Origin: Gemmatimonadota bacterium
GTDB taxonomy: Bacteria; Gemmatimonadota; Gemmatimonadetes; Longimicrobiales; Longimicrobiaceae
NCBI GenBank assembly: GCA_019240375.1
Contig: JAFAYN010000353.1
Location: 1 to 8,333, forward strand
DNA: 8,333 nucleotides
Reading direction: 5' to 3'
In this document: positions 1 through 6,211 of the stretch, piece after piece
Position numbering within the stretch: the first letter of the stretch is position 1
Layout of the letters: each line of letters begins with the position of its first letter
Notes under the pieces: generated by a model
Told to the model about the DNA's origin: nothing
Seen by the model: only the letters and a program-made list of their open reading frames with translations
Database searches by the model: none
Translations under genes and position numbers: made by a program

Positions 1-810
1 AAGATCGGGCCGACGCCCAAGCACTGGCGGATCAAGGAGCCCGCCAACCAGACCACGGAGGAGGAGATGCTCCTGGTCCTGCTGGGGTCGCTGCTCGGCG
101 ACCCGATCGCCTGGTCCACGCAGCAGGACGGGCGGGTGGTGCACGACATCTTCCCGATCCAGGGGCACGAGAAGGAGCAGCTCGGGAGCGGGAGCGAGGA
201 GCTGCTCACCTGGCACACCGAGGACGCCTTCCACCCGTACCGCGGCGACTACCTGGGGCTGATGTGCCTGCGCAACCCGGACAACGTCCCCACCACCTTC
301 GCCTCGCTGGAGCGCGTGCAGCTCACCGAGGAGCAGATCCGCATCCTGTCCGAGCCGCACTTCACCATCCGCCCCGACGAGTCGCACCTGGCGAAGAACC
401 GGGGGCAGAAGAACGGCCGCTCGCCGGAGGAGGAGGCGCTGCTGCAGCGCGCCTACGCCAAGATCGAGCAGATGTGGAACTCGCCGGAGAAGATCGCGGT
501 GTTCTCGGGCGGGATGGACTCGCCGTACCTGCGGCTGGACCCCTACTTCATGGACCCGGTCCGCGACAGCGAGGAGGCGCAGGGGGCGCTGGACGCGCTG
601 ATCCGGCAGGTCGACTCGGTGATCGAGGACCAGGTCCTCGGGCCCGGCGACTTCATCTTCGTGGACAACTACAAGGCGGTGCACGGCCGCAAGCCGTTCC
701 GGGCCCGCTACGACGGGACCGACCGCTGGCTGAAGCGCGTCAACATCAGCCGCGACCTGCGCAAGTCGCGGGACGTGCGCCTCACGCCGGATTCGCGCGT
801 GATCCACTGA
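1..810 (+). CDS. Fe(II)/2-oxoglutarate-dependent amino-acid beta-hydroxylase (VioC/AsnO-like), 5'-truncated by window edge
   Basis: The reading frame is open from base 1, so the start lies upstream; 269 codons are visible, against roughly 330-360 residues in the family, so perhaps 60-90 N-terminal residues are missing. The first in-frame ATG (67) falls inside the conserved fold and is not a credible start. Seen in the sequence (numbered from base 1): the iron-binding HxE as WHTEDAF (H72, E74), the distal iron histidine in DNYKAVHGR (H228), and R242/R246 at +14 and +18 from it, the spacing of the 2-oxoglutarate-binding arginines in VioC. The stretch RWLKRVNISRDLRKSR near the end is typical of clavaminate-synthase-like hydroxylases. 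Family members hydroxylate the beta carbon of free Arg, Asn, enduracididine or related amino acids (or carrier-bound ones) for non-ribosomal peptides. Substrate cannot be decided here. It is followed after 67 bp by a cyclic-peptide exporter, which supports a biosynthetic role. Confidence 0.88.
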   Translation, partial: KIGPTPKHWRIKEPANQTTEEEMLLVLLGSLLGDPIAWSTQQDGRVVHDIFPIQGHEKEQLGSGSEELLTWHTEDAFHPYRGDYLGLMCLRNPDNVPTTFASLERVQLTEEQIRILSEPHFTIRPDESHLAKNRGQKNGRSPEEEALLQRAYAKIEQMWNSPEKIAVFSGGMDSPYLRLDPYFMDPVRDSEEAQGALDALIRQVDSVIEDQVLGPGDFIFVDNYKAVHGRKPFRARYDGTDRWLKRVNISRDLRKSRDVRLTPDSRVIH

Positions 811-816
811 GCACCG

Positions 817-852
817 GGGTGCCCGGCCGGCTCCGTCGCCGGCCGGGCGCCC
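817..852 (+). terminator. Strong GC hairpin between hydroxylase and exporter genes
   Basis: Positions 821-830 and 839-848 are perfect 10-bp complements around an 8-base loop, and the stem extends to 817-830/839-852 through one G-T wobble. It sits 6 bp after the hydroxylase stop and 25 bp before the exporter ATG. No T-run follows, so it is not a classical intrinsic terminator. It could be a partial terminator/attenuator or an mRNA-stabilising 3' structure inside an operon. The hairpin is seen; its function is inferred. Confidence 0.5.
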
Positions 853-877
853 GTGCCACCCTGACGATCGAATCGCA

Positions 878-2563
878 ATGAAGCTTCTTCTCGTGCTCCT
901 CCGCAAGTCACCCGGGCTGGTGGTTCTGGCCATCCTGGCCGGCGTCGTCAGCGGGGCGAGCAACGCGGGCCTCCTGGCGCTGATCAACACCGCCATCTAC
1001 ACCCACCAGCCCTGGCGCGACTCCCGGCTGGTGTGGAGCTTCGTCGGGCTGTGCCTCCTCCTCCCCACGGCGCGCGCCTTTTCGGCGTACGTGCTCTCGG
1101 TGCTGGGGCAGAACGCGGTGCTCGAGCTGCGCACGCAGCTCTGCCGCAAGATCCTCCTGGCGCCGCTCCGCAAGCTGGAGGAGATCGGGTCGCACCGGCT
1201 GCTGGTGGCGCTGACGCAGGACGTGACCACCATCGTCATGGCGCTCTCCGCCCTCCCGCTCCTGTTCGTGCAGGGCGCGATCGTGACGGGGTCGCTGATC
1301 TACCTGGGGTGGCTCTCGGGGAAGGTCCTGGTGGCGCTCCTGGTCTTCCTGACCATCGGGGTGGTGACCTACCAGGTCCCGATGCTCCGCGCCACCGCGT
1401 ACCAGCGGCGCGCGCGCGAGCAGGCCGACACGCTGTACGCCCACTTCCGCGCGATCACCGGCGGGGTCAAGGAGCTGAAGCTCCACAGCCCGCGCCAGAA
1501 CGCGCTGATCCGCGACCTGGACGCCACCGGGGGGGTGCTCAAGCGCTTCACGGTGATCTCGTCCACGATCTTCAGCCTGGCCTCCGGGTGGGGGCAGCTG
1601 CTGGTCTTCTGCATGATCGGCGGGGTGATCTTCATCGTCCCGGCGTACGCGCAGGTGCCGATGAAGACGATGACCGGCTACGCGCTGATCCTCCTGTACA
1701 TGATGGCTCCGATGGAGACCATCCTGGACATCATCCCCAACATCGCCCGCGCCAAGGTCTCCTTCCAGAAGGTGGAGGAGCTGGGGATCTCGCTGGAGCG
1801 CGACCTCCCGCCGGCGGCGCGCGTGATCCCGGCCGTGCCGCCGCAGCGGGGCGGGTGGAGCAGCCTGGAGCTGGCGGGGGTGACCCACGCGTACCACCGC
1901 GAGCGCGAGGAGAGCAGCTTCACCCTGGGTCCGATCGACTTCACCCTCTGGCCCGGGGAGATCGTGTTCCTGGTCGGCGGGAACGGGAGCGGGAAGACCA
2001 CGCTCGCCAAGCTCATCCTGGGGCTGTACGCGCCGGAGAGCGGCGAGGTGCGCTTCGACGAGCGCCCGGTGACGGACGAGAACCGCGTGGAGTACATGCA
2101 GCGCTTCTCGGTGGTCTTTTCCGACTTCTACCTGTTCGACAGCCTGCTGGGGATGGAGTCGCCCGACACCGACGACCAGGCGGCGCGCTACCTCCGGCAG
2201 CTCCACCTCGACCACAAGGTGCGGGTGGAGAAGGGACAGCTTTCCACCACCGAGCTGTCGCAGGGGCAGCGCAAGCGCCTGGCCCTGCTCACGGCCTACC
2301 TGGAAGACCGCGCCATCTACCTGTTCGACGAGTGGGCGGCGGACCAGGACCCGATCTTCAAGGAGGTCTTCTACCTCCAGCTTCTCCCCGAGCTCAAGGC
2401 CCGCGGGAAGACGGTGATCGTCATCAGCCACGACGACCACTACTACAGCATGGCGGACCGCATCATCAAGCTGGACTACGGCCGGGTGGAGTACGACGGG
2501 AGCCCGGACGGCTTCCAGTATCGCCCGGTGGAGGCGAGGCTCGCCTCGGCTCCGGAAGCGTAG
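878..2563 (+). CDS. Cyclic-peptide export ABC transporter, fused permease-ATPase (SyrD/PvdE-like)
   Basis: A 561-residue half-transporter, the usual length for the SyrD/PvdE/cyclic-peptide transporter family (PvdE about 550), which exports lipopeptides or siderophore precursors across the inner membrane. The N-terminal half (about 13-290) holds six hydrophobic segments, roughly 13-40, 50-74, 122-144, 148-168, 228-255 and 266-286. The ATPase domain follows: Walker A GGNGSGKT (367-374, K373), signature LSQGQ (460-464), Walker B IYLFDE (D484, E485) and H-loop H518 in VISHDDH. The Q-loop region reads VVFSDFYLFD (412-421), with serine where most ABC proteins have glutamine; I recall this FSDFxLF form as characteristic of this subfamily. 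The ATG at 878 is the only start that keeps the first membrane segment with a short basic N-terminus, but no clear Shine-Dalgarno precedes it. Translation may depend on the upstream gene; the gap is 67 bp. Function as exporter is well supported, the exported peptide is unknown. Confidence 0.92.
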   Translation: MKLLLVLLRKSPGLVVLAILAGVVSGASNAGLLALINTAIYTHQPWRDSRLVWSFVGLCLLLPTARAFSAYVLSVLGQNAVLELRTQLCRKILLAPLRKLEEIGSHRLLVALTQDVTTIVMALSALPLLFVQGAIVTGSLIYLGWLSGKVLVALLVFLTIGVVTYQVPMLRATAYQRRAREQADTLYAHFRAITGGVKELKLHSPRQNALIRDLDATGGVLKRFTVISSTIFSLASGWGQLLVFCMIGGVIFIVPAYAQVPMKTMTGYALILLYMMAPMETILDIIPNIARAKVSFQKVEELGISLERDLPPAARVIPAVPPQRGGWSSLELAGVTHAYHREREESSFTLGPIDFTLWPGEIVFLVGGNGSGKTTLAKLILGLYAPESGEVRFDERPVTDENRVEYMQRFSVVFSDFYLFDSLLGMESPDTDDQAARYLRQLHLDHKVRVEKGQLSTTELSQGQRKRLALLTAYLEDRAIYLFDEWAADQDPIFKEVFYLQLLPELKARGKTVIVISHDDHYYSMADRIIKLDYGRVEYDGSPDGFQYRPVEARLASAPEA

Positions 2564-2685
2564 AGCGGCTCCTTATCATTTCCGGGGGACCGGTGGCGGC
2601 GCCGCCGCTCCCCCTCGTCTCTTCCGTTCGCTCCCGCCGCGGCCGTCGAGCGGCGCGCCGCACCCCTGCATGGAGGAACCACCTT
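2564..2685 (+). other. 122-bp intergenic gap with GC palindrome
   Basis: This short gap separates the exporter from the methyltransferase-like gene. It contains a 12-bp perfect palindrome at 2595-2606 (GGCGGCGCCGCC) but no T-run that would make it a terminator, and no convincing -35/-10 pair. The three genes on this strand may therefore be one transcript. The only clear functional site is the ribosome-binding site near its end. Confidence 0.4.
2672..2676 (+). promoter_or_regulatory. Shine-Dalgarno GGAGG fixing the start at 2686
   Basis: GGAGG lies 9 bases before ATG 2686. This selects that start from a frame that stays open far upstream, through the exporter gene (in another frame), and would otherwise suggest a spuriously long protein. 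Confidence 0.8.
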
Positions 2686-4584
2686 ATGGCGATCGAACAC
2701 AGCGTGAGCGGGGTCGTGGACTCCCGCGCCACTCCCGGCGGCACCCCCGCCCCCGAGTCCCGCGGAGCCGCACCGGCGTCGCGCCCGGGGAACCGCGCGG
2801 CGGACGGGGGGCCGCTCCCCCTCTCGCGCGAGGCGAAGCGGATCCGGGACGGGCTGGGGATCCCGATCACCGCGGTCGCCGGAGTGGAGCGCGAGGAGCG
2901 CGCCTACCTGCACGATCACTCGCTGGCGCTGAACCGCGTGATCGTGGCGGACGGGGTGGACACGGGGATCTGGTCGTTCCTGCGGGCCTACCTCCCCGCC
3001 GCGACCTTCGAGGGGCTGCGCTCCCGCGCCCGCGTCGCTTTTTCGCCGCTCTGGGGGCGTGACGACCTGGCGATGCTGGAGGAAAAGGACCTGCGCGGGC
3101 TGCAGGAGGAGTGGCTGTCACGGATGAAGGCGCACCCGCGCTGGTCGGGCGCCACCCGCTCGATCCGCGAGGAGGTGGACTACGCGGGGATCTGGCGCGA
3201 CATCCTGGGCGGCGACTTCGACCTGCGCGGCCGCGGCGCGGAGTACACGAAGGGGATGGAGTCCTTCCAGGCGAGCCGCTGGCTGGGCGCCCGCACCCTG
3301 CTCGACCTGCTGGGCGCCCGCGACGGCCGCCCCGGGCTGTACCTGGACGCGCTGGGCGGCGACGGCTACGTGTGGCGCCTCCTGGAAGCGGAAAAGGGGG
3401 TGGCCGCGGCTCGCATGGTGATCGTGGAGGAGGAGGGGCTCTTCTTCGAGGGGGCGGAGGTCCCGGCGGCGGTCCACGCGCTGATGGACGGTGTGGCCGC
3501 GGTGGAGCCGCGCGCCGTGGTGCTCCTGGTCCACCCCGAGGAGGGCGACTCGGAGGCCAAGGAGCTGCAGGGCGAGCGCCGCCTCGGCGCCCGCCTCCTG
3601 ACCCGTCCGGACGGGGAGCTGGTGGTCTCGGAGAGCGTGTCGCTGGCCGCGGAGGAGCTGCTGCACCTGGTGCACGCCGGCGAGGCGGTGTGGCTGTTCG
3701 GGACGGGGGCCGCGGACCGGGCGGTGGAGGCGGTGGCCGCCGGGGCGGAGACGGATGGCGGCGCGCTGATCGTGACCAACGACATCTCCCCGCACATGTT
3801 CTACCGGGCCGGGGTGTGGGGGCTCCCCTCGCGCGAGGACGCGACGCGGCTTTCCCGCACGTTCATCCCCGGATCGCTGGACGGGGTGATGTTCTCGTAC
3901 GGCACCCACCACGTCCCCGACATGTTCGCGGCGGTGAGCGAGGCGTGCGAGGTCCTGCGGCCCGAGGGGGTGGTGGTGGTGCACGACTTCTTCGACGAGG
4001 GGCCGGCGGGGCAGTGGTTCCACCACGTGGTGGACAAGCACAGCAAGACGGGGCACGACATCCCGCACATCGGCCCGGTGCAGATGGCGACCGTCCTGTT
4101 CGCGGGCGGCTTCCAGGACGTGGAGCTGCACGAGACGCAGGACCCCTTCCTGTTCGCCTGCGACGGCGAGACTGTGAAGGCAAAGGACCTGGCGCTCAAC
4201 TACCTCCTGGGGATGTACGGGATGGGGGTGAGCTTCGCGGGGCGGATGGACGAGTTCGAGCAGATCGTGAAGACCGTGCTCACCTATCCCGAGGTGGGGG
4301 AGACCCCGATCTTCACCGACGCCTTCGTCTACATCCCGCGCCGGGCGGTGGTGGCCCGCGCCCGCAAGCCCGCCGCCGGCCAGAAGCCCCACTACTCCGA
4401 GAGCGACCTGGTGCTGATCCGCGGGATCACCGAGCTGTTCCGCCAGGAGCCGGACGAGATCATGCGTCGCTCCGGCGCGCCGGAGGAGATCCGCGAGTAC
4501 TGGTTCTGGAGCGACGGGACCCGCTGGGGCGTCACCCCCGAGCACCAGCGCGCCTGGCTGGACTGGGCGAAGACGGTGCTGTAG
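2686..4584 (+). CDS. Class I SAM-methyltransferase-like protein with a ~120-residue internal insertion
   Basis: 632 residues. Residues 1-45 are Pro/Ala/Gly-rich and probably disordered. Residues 50-215 are mainly helical and match no family I recognise. A Rossmann methyltransferase pattern follows: motif I-like LYLDALGGDGYVW (218-230), motif II-like LIVTNDISPHM (361-371), an acidic REDATRL (383-389), motif IV-like LDGVMFSYGTHHVPD (398-412), and the post-motif strand VLRPEGVVVVHDF (423-435). Motifs I and II normally lie about 20 residues apart; here about 140 separate them. The extra segment (about 237-358) includes GERRLGARLLTRPDGELVVS (296-315), which resembles the XdhC/CoxI N-terminal domain by eye. 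A Trp-rich C-terminal tail (about 565-632) is also unassigned. The start is set by GGAGG at 2672. Position downstream of the hydroxylase and exporter suggests tailoring of the same peptide or its amino-acid precursor. The methyltransferase fold is likely; methyl transfer itself, and the acceptor, are not shown. Confidence 0.7.
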   Translation: MAIEHSVSGVVDSRATPGGTPAPESRGAAPASRPGNRAADGGPLPLSREAKRIRDGLGIPITAVAGVEREERAYLHDHSLALNRVIVADGVDTGIWSFLRAYLPAATFEGLRSRARVAFSPLWGRDDLAMLEEKDLRGLQEEWLSRMKAHPRWSGATRSIREEVDYAGIWRDILGGDFDLRGRGAEYTKGMESFQASRWLGARTLLDLLGARDGRPGLYLDALGGDGYVWRLLEAEKGVAAARMVIVEEEGLFFEGAEVPAAVHALMDGVAAVEPRAVVLLVHPEEGDSEAKELQGERRLGARLLTRPDGELVVSESVSLAAEELLHLVHAGEAVWLFGTGAADRAVEAVAAGAETDGGALIVTNDISPHMFYRAGVWGLPSREDATRLSRTFIPGSLDGVMFSYGTHHVPDMFAAVSEACEVLRPEGVVVVHDFFDEGPAGQWFHHVVDKHSKTGHDIPHIGPVQMATVLFAGGFQDVELHETQDPFLFACDGETVKAKDLALNYLLGMYGMGVSFAGRMDEFEQIVKTVLTYPEVGETPIFTDAFVYIPRRAVVARARKPAAGQKPHYSESDLVLIRGITELFRQEPDEIMRRSGAPEEIREYWFWSDGTRWGVTPEHQRAWLDWAKTVL

Positions 4585-4604
4585 AGAACGGCTTGCGACA
4601 AAGC

Positions 4605-4640
4605 GAACCGCCCCGGACCTGTCGAGGTCCGGGGCGGTTC
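4605..4640 (+). terminator. Perfect 16-bp hairpin terminator after methyltransferase-like gene
   Basis: 4605-4620 and 4625-4640 are perfect inverted complements with a 4-base GTCG loop, beginning 20 bp after the stop codon. The 3' side has only a few T's (TTCTGCGT), so the U-tract is poor, as is common in GC-rich genomes. It most likely ends the left-hand transcript. Confidence 0.75.
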
Positions 4641-4689
4641 TGCGTCCGGGGCTTCGGTGCGCGGGGCTCCGGGGGCGGGGATGCTCTCC

Positions 4690-4738
4690 GGAAAGAGTTC
4701 ATCCCCTTCCACCACCACCGCCACCCGCAACTCTTTCC
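4690..4738. repeat. Perfect 10-bp inverted repeat with 29-base loop
   Basis: GGAAAGAGTT at 4690-4699 is matched by AACTCTTTCC at 4729-4738. The loop is almost free of G (mostly C/A), so it would stay single-stranded. The arms are AT-richer than the surroundings. Role unknown; it could be a stem-loop in a 3' UTR or a protein-binding dyad. Confidence 0.5.
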
Positions 4739-4829
4739 TACGAGCACCCACCCCCTGCGCGGCGGCCTCCCCAACTGCAACCGCGAACCGCAGTTCCCTG
4801 CCGTTCCCAGATGATGTTGTGGAGGGAGA

Positions 4830-4888
4830 CCCGGAGTCGTATTCCGGGGCTCACTCCGGGCTGGGGAGACTGCCGGTTGTATCGGCAG
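4830..4888. repeat. Two tandem small stem-loops with matching loops
   Basis: The first stem-loop is CCCGGA/TCCGGG (4830-4835/4843-4848) with loop GTCGTAT. The second is CTGCCG/CGGCAG (4870-4875/4883-4888) with loop GTTGTAT. Both stems are 6 bp and both loops 7 bases differing at one position, while the stems differ in sequence. Confidence 0.5.
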
Positions 4889-4917
4889 GCTCACCGGCCC
4901 CGCGGAAGAGACCGCGC

Positions 4918-4949
4918 GGTTTGCGGGCTCTGGAGCGGCCCGCCAAACC
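4918..4949 (-). terminator. Probable terminator hairpin of the nuclease gene
   Basis: On the minus strand the arms are GGTTTGGCGGGC and GCCCGCAAACC with one bulged base and a 9-base loop, starting 8 bases past the nuclease stop codon. The tail that follows is GC-rich with only a few T's, so termination efficiency is uncertain. Confidence 0.55.
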
Positions 4950-4957
4950 CACCAGAA

Positions 4958-5836
4958 TCACGGATAAACGTGGCTCTCCCAGTACGTTTCCACGCTGTCG
5001 GGGAGCTTGTCCAGGAAGTTGTACCCGGTCGACGCCTCGATGTCGTCCACGGTGGTCTTGTACGCCGTCCACGGCTGCGTCGAGATCCCGGTGACGTTGG
5101 GCATCTTGACCGCGATCACCTGGATGCTGCTGGTGGAGGTCGCCTGGGCCAGCCCCTGCCCGTACGGCATGATCACCACGATCTTCCAGGTGTAGGTCGG
5201 GATCACCACCTTGCCGAGGGCGCTCAGCGTGCCGCGGTTCCCGATCCCGCCCGAGATCACGTACATCTCCTTGTTCTGCACCTGCGCCTGGTCCTGGAGG
5301 TACTGCTCCAGCTTGTACCAGGGGCCGCCGTTGAGGTCCTGGTACTGCGGGAGGATGTTGGTCATCAGGAAGGTTGTCTGGTTGTCGCTGGCCGACCAGG
5401 TGCGCTCCTCGCTCCGCACCATGTGGCCCCGGCTGTACCCGGAGTTGGTGTAGTCGGAGGTGACCACGTGGTAGCAGGTGCTGGGAAGGCTGGCGTCGGA
5501 GGTGAAGGTGGTGGAGCGGGCGGCGTCCCCGTAGTGCGTCTTGTTCAGGTTCCAGGAAACCCAGTTCGGCCCGCCCTTGGCGCAGTTGTACGACACCGTG
5601 TAGGTCCGCTTCGACAGGATGTAGTCGTCGGATGCGTTCCCGTCGGCCGGGGTGCCGAACTCCACGTGGCTGTGGTAGATGGCCGAGGGGTAGGTGGTGT
5701 TCGAGGCGGGCGACTGCGGGGCGGTGGCGGTGGGGGGGGCCTGGTCCTGCGAGCAGGCGGCCAGGAGGGCCAGCGCGATGGCTGCTGCGATCCTGCCGTA
5801 CTTCCGGGACGACGCTACACGGGGGGACGAGTGCAT
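4958..5836 (-). CDS. DNA/RNA non-specific endonuclease, NucA/Serratia family, predicted lipoprotein
   Basis: 292 residues. The N-terminus has basic residues (R11, K12, R15), a hydrophobic core and a lipobox LAAC with C28, so the protein should be exported and lipid-anchored. A Pro/Thr/Ala-rich linker (about 30-48) leads to the nuclease domain. Active-site features: SRGHM (135-139), where H138 is the expected general base; N160 in FLMTNILPQ (the metal-binding Asn of the family); and E177 in GGPWYKLEQ. The family consensus is DRGH; here the Asp is Ser. Cysteines C85 and C121 could form a disulfide outside the cytoplasm. Such enzymes cut single- and double-stranded DNA and RNA with Mg2+, usually for nutrient scavenging or defence outside the cell. 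The start at 5836 is supported by AGGAG 6 bases upstream and by the complete lipoprotein signal. By eye its GC content is lower than that of its neighbours. It is divergent from the S74 gene. Confidence 0.9.
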   Translation of the reverse strand: MHSSPRVASSRKYGRIAAAIALALLAACSQDQAPPTATAPQSPASNTTYPSAIYHSHVEFGTPADGNASDDYILSKRTYTVSYNCAKGGPNWVSWNLNKTHYGDAARSTTFTSDASLPSTCYHVVTSDYTNSGYSRGHMVRSEERTWSASDNQTTFLMTNILPQYQDLNGGPWYKLEQYLQDQAQVQNKEMYVISGGIGNRGTLSALGKVVIPTYTWKIVVIMPYGQGLAQATSTSSIQVIAVKMPNVTGISTQPWTAYKTTVDDIEASTGYNFLDKLPDSVETYWESHVYP

Positions 5837-6211
5837 GCTCGACTCCTGGAACCGGGAAATGGATTTTGCTGCAGGACAGGCGGAAACTATGCGCCCGCTT
5901 TTGGAGACGCGAGAAGGGTGCCGTCACCGTGGGGTAACGATCCCGTCGCCGGGTGGTGAGCCGGTTCGGAAAGCCGATGTGCTCCAGGGGAATACGAGCG
6001 AATGGCCGTAACCGGTTGGTAGGGGCCCGCGTGGGGCTGGATGAGCTGGCCCGCCAACCGCTGCCGCCGCCGCTTGCAGTCGTGGCCCTTCCACCACATT
6101 TTTCCCGCTCTCCCAGCGAATCCGCGTTCCCGGCTTCCACGAACCCTTTCCTCCGCCCGCCGCGCTCCGCGAGTGGCGCGGGAGACCGACCCGAACACCT
6201 CCAGGTCCGAG
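5837..6211. other. 375-bp divergent intergenic region
   Basis: This region must hold promoters for both exported-protein genes, but none is clear. On the minus strand a weak CATAGT (5886-5891) has a poor -35 partner TTCTCG (5910-5915) at 18 bp. On the plus strand TTGCAG (6074-6079) and CATTTT (6097-6102) are 17 bp apart. Each box matches the sigma-70 consensus at about half its positions. An 8-bp palindrome AACCGGTT is at 6010-6017. The open frames crossing the region have no ribosome-binding site or family signal. Confidence 0.4.
5843..5847 (-). promoter_or_regulatory. Shine-Dalgarno AGGAG of the nuclease gene
   Basis: On the minus strand AGGAG is followed by 6 bases and then ATG (5836-5834), which fixes the start ahead of the lipoprotein signal. 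Confidence 0.75.

Larger units (their letters stand above)
4641..4957. other. 317-bp convergent intergenic region rich in hairpins
   Basis: No credible gene is visible between the convergent methyltransferase-like and nuclease genes. Content: a perfect 10-bp inverted repeat (4690-4699/4729-4738) around a G-poor 29-base loop; two 6-bp stem-loops with near-identical 7-base loops (4830-4848 and 4870-4888); and a longer hairpin next to the nuclease stop (4918-4949). The frames open here have no start signal or recognisable product. Confidence 0.6.

Noticed and set aside
908..2440. Long minus-strand open frame opposite the exporter, and similar ones at 3118-4545 and 3111-4814
   Set aside because: They are repetitive Arg/Gly/Ala/His-rich translations, typical antisense or shifted-frame shadows in GC-rich coding DNA, with no family signal.
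1033..2685. The frame of the methyltransferase-like gene is open back to an ATG at 1033, suggesting a 1183-residue protein
   Set aside because: The upstream part is a low-complexity Ala/Gly/Pro/Arg shadow of the exporter gene in another frame. A good ribosome-binding site places the real start at 2686.
5954..5968. A 15-bp sequence shared between the divergent intergenic region and the mutS coding end (near 7538-7552)
   Set aside because: One 15-mer match is plausible by chance in 8.3 kb of GC-rich DNA, and the mutS copy encodes conserved C-terminal residues.
6074..6102. TTGCAG-17 bp-CATTTT as the promoter of the S74 gene
   Set aside because: Each box matches the sigma-70 consensus at only half its positions; too weak to list as a feature.
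6041..6211. A 57-codon N-terminal extension of the S74 protein
   Set aside because: It is Arg/Pro-rich, lacks a ribosome-binding site and would bury the signal peptide that begins at 6212.
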